Of a stretch of DNA of 64,000 nt, positions 56,830-64,000 are shown piece by piece (the first letter of the stretch is position 1; every line of letters begins with the position of its first letter). The translations under genes were made by a program, and so were the position numbers. The notes below the pieces were generated by a model that saw nothing but the letters and a program-made list of their open reading frames with translations, did not search any database and was not told where the DNA came from. This DNA comes from Prorocentrum cordatum (Eukaryota > Sar > Dinophyceae > Prorocentrales > Prorocentraceae): assembly GCA_963575745.1 (NCBI GenBank), contig CAUYUJ010000197.1:1-64000 (forward strand). The letters run 5' to 3'.

Positions 56830-58650
56830 ATCGATCCCACGAATTTCACAATCGATCTCACCATCGATCTCTCCATCGCTCTCGGTATCGATCGCACTAT
56901 CGATCTCCCGATCGACTTCACGGTCGATCTCACCATGGATCTCATCAGAGTTCTCACTACCGACCTCCCAAGAAATCTCACGAGCCACCATCGTGACACC
57001 ACGATGGGGCACCCCCAGCCACGGCGGGGCACCCACAGCCACAGATATGTTGTGATCGATATCGTTATCGATCTCACTCTCGATCTCGATAGCATTACCT
57101 ATACGATCACCCTGCGGGTGATAAGGAGGTTGGGGGAGGAGGGGGGCCAGCAATGGGCAACAGTGGTGATTGTTGCGTTGCCGCTCGCTCTTGGGAGCCT
57201 TGGTGTCGAGTTGTTTACGTCATCATTCGCTCTTGGGCGCCTTGGTATTATTCTCCCCCCCCTGGGAACCAACGAAATCCCTGGATGGTAAGAGAGTTGA
57301 GGGGGGGAGGACCCAACGTCTCACTCAATCGATCTCACAATGGACCCCACTATCGCTTTCACAATCGATCTCACTCGATCGATCACACTATCGATCTCAC
57401 TCGATCGATTTCACTATCGATCTCACTATCGATCCCACTCAATCGATGTCACTATCGACCTCTCTATCGATCTCACAAGCGATGTCGTTATCGATCTCAC
57501 GATCGATCTCACCATCGATCTCACTATCGATCTCTCTATCGATGGGACCATTAATCCCACTATCGATCTCACTCGATCGATCTCACAATCGATCTCACTC
57601 GATCGATTTCACTGTCGATCTCACTCTGGATCTCGCTATCGATCCCACTAACGATCTCCCTATCGATATCACTCGACCTCACAATCGATATCACTATCGA
57701 TCTCACTATCGATCTCACTATCGATCTCACGATCGATCTCACTATCGGTCTCACGATCGATCTCACTATCGATCTCACAATCGATTTCGTCATCGGTCTC
57801 ACTATCGTTTTCGCACCAGCGGGACACCGGGACACCGGCGGGACACCGGCGGGACACCGCGCGCCACCGCTTGCCAGAGGGAGAATCATTTGGTCCGGCT
57901 GGGGCCCAGCCACAAGCGGGACACCGGCGGGACACCGGCGGGACACCGCGCGCCACCGCTTGCCGGAGGGGGATTCATTTGGTCTGGCCGCTCCTCAGCC
58001 GCAGGAGACTTTCCTTTCGCCCGCCCACGCAGCTTCGCCTTGCCCGCACGCACGGCACGTACGAACACGAAACCGAAACCGATTTCCCGGTGGGGGGCTC
58101 TCCGTTCCACTTCGATCTCACCCCCCAACCCCCGGTGGATCTCGCGATCGATCCCACTATTGACCTCACGATCGATCTCTCGATCTCACGATCAAGATCG
58201 ATCACGCAATCGATCCCAGTATGGATCTCGCGATCGATCTCAAAACTGATCTCACGAGCTGCCATCGAGACACTACGGCGGGACACCTCGAGCCACCGTC
58301 GGGACACCCCGCGCCTCCGACGGGGCACCCCCGCACCACCGACGGGGCAACCCGGGATCGATCTCACGATCACGATCGATCGCGCAATCGATTTCACTAT
58401 GGATCTCAAGATCGATCTCACAGTTGATCCCACGAGCTACCATCGAGACACCACGGCGGGACATCCAGAGCCACCGTCGGGACACCCCGCGCCTCCGACG
58501 GGGCACCCCGCGCCACCAACGGGGCACCCCCGCGCCACCGACGGGGCAACCCGGGATCGATCTCACGATCACGATCGATCAGGCAATCGATTCCACTATG
58601 GATCTCACGATCGATCTGACAGCAGATCTCACGAGCTACCATCGAGACAC
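56830..58650. repeat. 12-bp ATCGATCTCACT minisatellite with longer nested units
   Basis: Blocks of TATCGATCTCAC / CAATCGATCTCA occur at 56830-57085, 57330-57820 and 58130-58650. Between and within the last block, a ~150-bp unit carrying CACGAGCTACCATCGAGACA, CACCACGGCGGGACA and CGCCTCCGACGGGGCACCCC is repeated about three times. A related GGGACACCGGCGGGACACC unit is repeated at 57825-57950. ATCGAT and GATC sites are very dense. Both strands are open (Ser-Ile/Asp-Leu or Glu-Ile-Asp repeats), with no evidence of translation. Confidence 0.9.
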
Positions 58651-58703
58651 CACGGCGGGACACCCGGAGCCACCGTCGGGACACCCTGCGCAGCCGCGCC
58701 TGT

Positions 58704-59261
58704 GTGCCAGACGACAGGGCCTTTGGCGGCGGGTGCGGCCTGGCAGCCTTGCGGATGCCATCGCTGGCACGCACAAGCAGCGCCTGGCAGTCCGCCACCG
58801 GGATGCCCAACGAAGGCGCAGGCGACCCGCTCGTCGGAGACGCCGACGATGTCAGCCTGGCCCAGCTCGCAGGACACGACAAGTGGTCGAAGGTGTCGAC
58901 CTTGCTTGGGGAGATCGGCACCCAGATGCGCATCCACAGGGAGAAGACGAACGTATCCACAGTAGAGGCCCATGCCAAGAAGCACCCTGCTTGCCTCCAG
59001 GGTGCCCTGGGTTTCTTGGGTTTCGATGGTTTTGCTATGGAGAGCGTGTCGCTCCCACACCAAGAATCCATGGACGTCCTGGGGTCTCAGGGTTGGGTTT
59101 CTTGTGGAAGGTTTCTTGTGGTCGGGCGTCCACTGCAGCCAGCGCACGCGCAGGGCAACCGCAGTTCGCCGTCACCCTGCGGTCGCAGCGAGGCGACCAT
59201 CCACGGGGCCAGCGGCGGGGCCTGGGCGCGAGCGGAATCTATCGAGCCCAGGGTGGCTTGA
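58704..59261 (+). pseudogene. Protein-like dispersed fragment, copy 2
   Basis: Plus-strand frame reading SLAQLAGHDKWSKVSTLLGE, IGTQMRIHREKTNVSTVEA, HAKKHPACLQGALGFLGFDG and MDVLGSQGWVSCGRFLV. The second half matches the minus strand of 26400-26585, while the flanks do not. The helix-rich first half gives a weak impression of an ARM/HEAT-like solenoid. It could be an exon of a live gene, or a retroposed or transposed fragment. No start or splice site was assigned. Confidence 0.35.
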
Positions 59262-60365
59262 GCGGAGGATGAGGAGGAGGAATTAGGAATGGCCGGAGGA
59301 GTGAGACGACGATGAGTAGATGGAGGAGGCGGATCATAACTACGAGGAGGAGTAGAAGGAAGATGGCGACGTGAAGGGGGAGGAGAAGGAGGAGGAGGAG
59401 GCGGAGCAGGAGAAGGTGGATCACAACCAGGAGGAACATAAGGCTTATGACGGTGAGTGGGAGGGGATGGACAGGAGGAGGAGTAGGAGGAAGATGAGGA
59501 GGAGGAGGAGGAGGAGGGGACGGAGGGGCAGGTGGGGGAGAGTGACAAGAAAGGGGGGACGTGGAGTATGTGGCCCACGGTTCGCGGCAAGCACAATTGC
59601 ACGCGCGCGCTGGATGTTGCATCGATGTTTCCAGATTTGAGTGCGTGCGCACGCGCGTGCGTTCACGTCCGAGACGGAGGGTGTGTCACGGGGCCAGGCA
59701 AAGTAATTGCACGCGGGAGTGTGCGGGGTGCATGCGGAAGTGGTTCCTTCGGATCCTTCTCCCTAGCCCTTTCAGGGCACACGTTGGCTGCAGCCACCAA
59801 TTCGACCAGCCCGTTGCGACCTCCCCCTCCTCCTCCTCCTCCTCCCCCTCCTCCTCCTCCTCCTCCTCCTTCTCCTCCTCCTCCTCCTCCTCCTCCTTCT
59901 CTTCAGACTGGGTCCCGGGCGACCCCCCCGCTGTCTCGCCCGTGGGCCCTCTCGCCCGTGGGCCCGCCGTGCTTGGTTCCTCCTAGGGTGGGCCCGCCCG
60001 AGCGCAGCCGGGAGGACCTTGCATCTTGCTGCCGGTTGCCAGCGCGAGTGGCAGACACGAGCGTGGCGAGGGCGACAGGAGGAGAGGATGTTGAGCTTAA
60101 CGGGGTGTGAACACGACCCAGCCACATTACGCATCCCGACGGCCCTGGCACTGGATAGTAGGATACAAGTGCAGTGCGTCGTGAATCATGTTCCGAAGCG
60201 ATGGCTCTCATGTGTGTAACCTGCTGGAGGCATGGTGAGAGATTCGGGCAGGATTCTCAGAGATAGTATTTACATACAGGGCACAAGCTAGAGCAACATG
60301 AGAAACATACATAACACATTCCAGCGTGCGACCGAAAAGGAGGCCTGACCATGGCCCCCACAGTC
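59262..60365. other. Intergenic sequence with (GGA)n and (CCT)n
   Basis: GGA-rich at 59262-59530 and (CCT)n at 59820-59900. No supported gene. Confidence 0.5.
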
Positions 60366-61120
60366 ACGGATAAGAGTGAGGGCGCGGGGGGGAGAGTCGT
60401 CGGCAGTCTGCGAGGTTCGAAAGGAAATTTGATGAAGCCCGCCGCAGGCGCCGATGATCAGTCAACGCAATGTGGGTGAGTCTCGGGCGGGTCGCGGTTG
60501 GGTCGCTGGTGGGTCGTGGGTGGGTCGCGGGTGGGTCTCGGGTGATTTGCGGGCGCATCGCGGGTGTGTGGAGGGACGGTCGCGGGCGAGGTTGACGACA
60601 GCAACACAGCAGCAAGAGTCCGCACCGCGGATCCCCCCTTCAGCCACGCACACAGGGACAGCGTAAAGCCGATCGACCCCTTCACTCGGACTATTGTAAA
60701 GCATGCGTTTGTGTACATCAACATGTGTATGCCATGGCCCCCGTAGTTGCGGTTGAGAGTGAGGGGGCGGGGGGGGAGTGTCGTCGGCAGTCTCTGAGCC
60801 TCGACAAGACATCTGATGTAGACCGCCGAAGGCGCCGATTTTTCCGCATAATGCAGCGAGCCCGCCGCAGGTGTTGATTTTTGGTCAACGCAGCATTTGT
60901 GACACACGGGTGGGTTGCGGGTGGGTTGATGGCGGGTAGTTGTTGGGTCGTGGTTGGGTCGCGGGTGGGCCGTGGGTGGGTCTCGGGTGAGTCGCGGGCG
61001 CATCGCGGGTGGGTGGAGGGCCGGTCGTGGACGAGAACGACGACAGCAACACACCAGCAGCACGAATCCGCGCCGCCGCTCCCCCCTTGAGCCACGCGCC
61101 CAGGGACGGTGCAAAACCTT
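60366..61120. repeat. ~390-bp tandem duplication with GTGGGTCGCGG minisatellite
   Basis: 60366-60665 and 60752-61090 share, in order, GAGTGAGGG, GTCGTCGGCAGTCT, GTCAACGCA, the GTGGGTCGCGGGTGGGTCTC minisatellite, GCGGGCGCATCGCGGGTG and GACGACAGCAACACA. Two diverged tandem copies. Confidence 0.75.
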
Positions 61121-61499
61121 TCGGCACCCGTCAGACTGATAGACATAGCGGGAGATATTTCCCCCCACGATGCTTGCACTGAGGGCTTCTCAATTGGGTG
61201 TATGTGCCAGTGAGAGACCGTACCCTGTATATATAGACTTACGGCATATTGAAAACGAGCTTGTACGTAAACGTATCAGAGTGAGGGGACCGAATCGTCT
61301 TACACGATCCCTGGGTGCGTGGGTGAAAGGGGATTAAGTTGCCCGGGTTATGCTTGTTTGTTGTTTGTTGCGGTTGTGCTCACACCCGGACAAAATTATC
61401 GTTGGTCCTTCTTGTGACTTGCGTGTATCTGTTTCTGATTGAAATGCCCCTTCCCCAGTCTCGGACTTGGTATCTTACCAGTCAAAGTCTTGGATCCCC
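61121..61499. other. Intergenic sequence, no gene seen
   Basis: AT-richer sequence. Short open frames lack support. Confidence 0.4.
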
Positions 61500-61800
61500 T
61501 AACTATTCGGTCGGCCCCCGGTTTACAACAACAGCGGCTATTTTCCCCAGATTCGCGCTCTCGCGTCGGACTTCGTCGCAACTCATGCAGGCGCCGAGCC
61601 CTCGACACTCAGGAATCACGCCTTCGTTCTGGACTTCCTCACGATTTCCTTGGAGATCGTGCCATCGCTAGAGGCATCTCGAGCTTCCTGCAGGGCTGAC
61701 GCTTCAGCGACCCGCCCGGTCAACACGGCCGTGACGGCCCGCCCGGCCGACCCGTCCGTCTGGTGTTGCCGCCTGTTTTCCTGCCCTCGGCCCTCCTCCT
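61500..61800 (+). CDS. Candidate exon, unknown protein
   Basis: One plus-strand frame reads YNNSGYFPQIRALASDFVAT, HAGAEPSTLRNHAFVLDFLT and ISLEIVPSLEASRASCRADA, then drifts into CT-rich sequence and a TAG near 61800. The composition is balanced and hydrophobic-helical, unlike repeat shadows. A GT at about 61730 could be the donor. No family recognised, and no acceptor chosen with confidence. Confidence 0.3.
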
Positions 61801-62432
61801 CCTAGTCTCTCTCGTGCTCCATTCCTCTCCCCCCCCTTTGCCCCTTCCCCCCATCCCACCCTTCCCGCACTCCACTCCTCGTCACGACATTTTGGTTCCT
61901 GTCTCCCTCCTCCTCCTGTTTTCGGGGCTGCGCCGACTGCACGCGACAGGTAAGGAAGACAAACCACCAGACCACGGTGGTACGATCGAAGGCGAAGAGG
62001 GCGGGTACCGAGGGCTTGGGATATACATGCCGCTTGTCACGCGAGTAGATGAGAGCGAACAGTCTTAAAGTGATTCAACGTTCATTCCTGAAGACTAATG
62101 ATTGTTGATCCTCCCGTCTGCTGCGCATTGTGTTTGTTAATTGAAGGACCTCTCCCAGGGCTCGCACCCTGTTTCTCTTTATGGGGAGACGTCTTGAGTC
62201 TCCAGAGTGTGTCGTTGGCCCCCTAGGCGCGCGACACGCGCGCGTGGTTCTAGTATAGATGTATATATAAATACAGATACACGCATGTGTATATACATAT
62301 ACGTTATAGCTAAGGAGCGCGATAGAGATAGAGAGAGCAAGGGAGAGCAAAAGAGATAGAGAGAGAGAGAGAGGAAGAGGGAGAGAAGACGATGCTGGAG
62401 TTACGCTGGAGACCAGAGTCGTGCAAGTCAGA
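61801..62432. other. Intergenic or intron sequence with (GA)n
   Basis: TATATA-containing patch at 62255-62310 and a (GAGA)n run at 62325-62390. No exon assigned. Confidence 0.4.
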
Positions 62433-63453
62433 GCCAGGCTGGATAAGGTGAAGAACAAGCTCGGGCGTGGCCATGACGACCGACTGCTTTCGCGCGGTCA
62501 TGATGACCGACACGACCGGCAGCTTTCGCCAGGGTCAGGGGAGGAGGAAGCTAGGGGAGCGAATGGTGTCGGTGGTTCTTTTTGCATCGAACGGCGTCCG
62601 TCCTCTGTCCCGGGAGGCGGATAGGGGGCACTTGCCCTATCGCCTGCTTTACCCGCCGCGCCGCCCCGACTCAGCTCCATCGTCCCCGCCCTCTTCCACG
62701 TTCCAGCCCAAAGGTAGCCGAGCGCTTGTCCGGAGGGCCGCGCGAGAAAGCGCCGCAGGAGGAAGACCTTTCGGGCAGGCCTACCCCTGAGACATCTCTC
62801 TATCAGAGCGTTCCCTGCGGGCGCTTTCGGGAGAGGGGGGCGAAAACACCGGCAGGAGCGCAGGATGGCGTGGACAAGCCCAACTGGGCCCCCCTTGGGC
62901 TCCGAAGTTGCGCGAAAGGAAAGGTACACCTTTTCTCCTCCGCTTCCTCCTCCTCCTCCTCCTCCCGGTTTTAGTTCCCACCCCGCTCGGCGGCACCCGT
63001 TCTTTTCGGCAGCCTTTCGACAGACCCCTCACTTCGAGTTGCTCTCTCCTAGCTCCCCAGAGCGCTCTGGAAAGGCCGCGGCGCACGATGCTTCCTCTGG
63101 CCTGGCTGACTCTCAGAGGATCCAACTTTTGCCCCTGGCCGATTTCATGACCATCACGATTGCGCCCCAGGAGCCCACGAGAAAGCGCCACAAGAGGGGT
63201 GCTCTCCTCCTCCCAGTCAGCAGAAGGCCGCCGCTTCCCGCTGCCGACTCCGCCTTCCATGGTTTCTGTGCCCTCTGTCTCAAGACTTGTGGGTTGGGGT
63301 GGATGAAAAGGAGGAAAGGCATAGCGATGAGACTTAGGATGAGATCGAGCAGCAGCAGGCGGATGGGCAGAGCGAGGAGGACGAACATCACACGACGGAG
63401 GAGAAGGAAGAGGAGGAGGAGGAGGACCAGTGTAAACCCAAGGCTCGTCAATG
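62433..63453 (+). CDS. Putative acidic multi-exon gene, function unknown
   Basis: Candidate exons, each after AG|G: from about 62433 (LDKVKNKLGRGHDDRLLSRG then HDRQLSPGSGEEEARG); 62759-62923 (EEDLSGRPTPETSLYQSVPC, ERGAKTPAGAQDGVDKPNW; donor AAAG|GTACAC); possibly from about 63119 (DPTFAPGRFHDHHDCAPG then QDLWVGVDEKEERHSDE); and 63332-63453 (DEIEQQQADGQSEEDEHH, acidic run, DQCKPKARQ, stop TGA). The hydrophilic, acidic C-terminus suggests a nuclear or intrinsically disordered protein. The joins between exons are not all phase-verified, and the acidic run is partly (GGA)n, so the model is tentative. Confidence 0.3.
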
Positions 63454-64000
63454 ATGTTGGGGGACACCCTCCCTCCAAGCTCCTTCTCCATAGGCCCCGT
63501 ACAAGAGTTTGCTTTCACTGAAGGAAGTGCCCCGTTGGGAGACAACCGTTTGAACAATATTTCAGCAGGGCTGCAACGCTACGAGTCAACTTTCCTGATG
63601 CGTCTTGACGGCCCTGGATCGTGCCAGAACACCATTCCTGGGACTTCAACACCGTGAATCAACGTAACTGTTGCGCCCTGACATCCCTGAATCGCTCGAG
63701 AACGCCATTCCTAGAAGCTCACCGTGAGAATTAGTGCAATTCTTGCAATTTCTTTACGAATGTGCGCGGCGCTGAGGCGAGAGGCACATCTTGACAAGGA
63801 GCTGCCTACAATCCGTGAGACTCTTGCAATATGTGTGGAAATGACTGTTGGTGGCTCTAAGGCCAGAACCACAGTTTGAAAAGGAACCGCCCTCAGTCTG
63901 TGAAGCTCTAGTCGATGTTTACAACGAATGTGCGCCCGCTCTCACTCGTGATGCTCTTGCAAAGTTATAGACGACTGCGCCTGGCGCTAAGGCGGGAGTC
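63454..64000. other. Diverged repeats at the window end
   Basis: Loose repeats of GCTGAGGCGAGA / GCTAAGGCGGGA, ACGAATGTGCGC and GTGAGACTCTTGCAA occur from about 63660 to the edge, with spacing of roughly 85-130 bp. No gene. Confidence 0.5.

Overview
The window looks like dinoflagellate nuclear DNA: GC-rich, gene-poor and mostly repeats. The strongest clue is at 37404-37425, where 21 of 22 bases match the conserved dinoflagellate spliced leader, directly upstream of an intronless gene. Splice sites point the same way. In the spliced genes I could reconstruct, introns end in AG followed by G, and one donor appears to be GC rather than GT; both are known dinoflagellate traits. I cannot name the genus. 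I see no rRNA, tRNA, CRISPR array, operon or prokaryotic gene organisation.

Layout. 1-13 kb is almost all low-complexity sequence: (TG/TGCG)n, (CCT)n, a 4.5-kb (ATC)n tract and a ~101-bp tandem array. 14-17 kb holds remnants of a mobile element with a decayed tyrosine recombinase on the minus strand. 18.7-19.7 kb carries two phase-compatible exons of an unknown gene. 20-24 kb is tandem repeats and (GAT)n. 24.6 kb has a coding-looking exon of unknown function. 25-37 kb is simple repeats, small fold-back elements, a 77-bp array and a duplicated segment. 37.2-38.4 kb is the spliced-leader-bearing retrogene for a coiled-coil/ZZ-like zinc-finger protein. 38.9-43.6 kb is tandem repeats and a 100-N assembly gap flanked by triplet repeats of opposite polarity. 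44-56 kb is the most gene-like part: a spliced gene for a Ca3427-like periplasmic-binding-protein-fold protein (46.4-49.5 kb), a four-exon unknown gene (51.5-52.5 kb) and an acidic low-complexity ORF (55.9-56.5 kb), with clustered fold-back elements between and inside them. 56.8-58.7 kb is a 12-bp ATCGAT-containing minisatellite. 58.7-64 kb has a duplicated protein-like fragment, a tandem duplication and a putative acidic multi-exon gene.

There is no evident pathway linking the genes. The unifying theme is repeat biology: at least four families of ~110-150-bp fold-back (MITE-like) elements, a relict recombinase, a retroposed trans-spliced mRNA and large triplet-repeat expansions. Most long ORFs in the window are artefacts of triplet repeats being open in all frames. 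All exon models were made by eye from splice phase and need transcript support.
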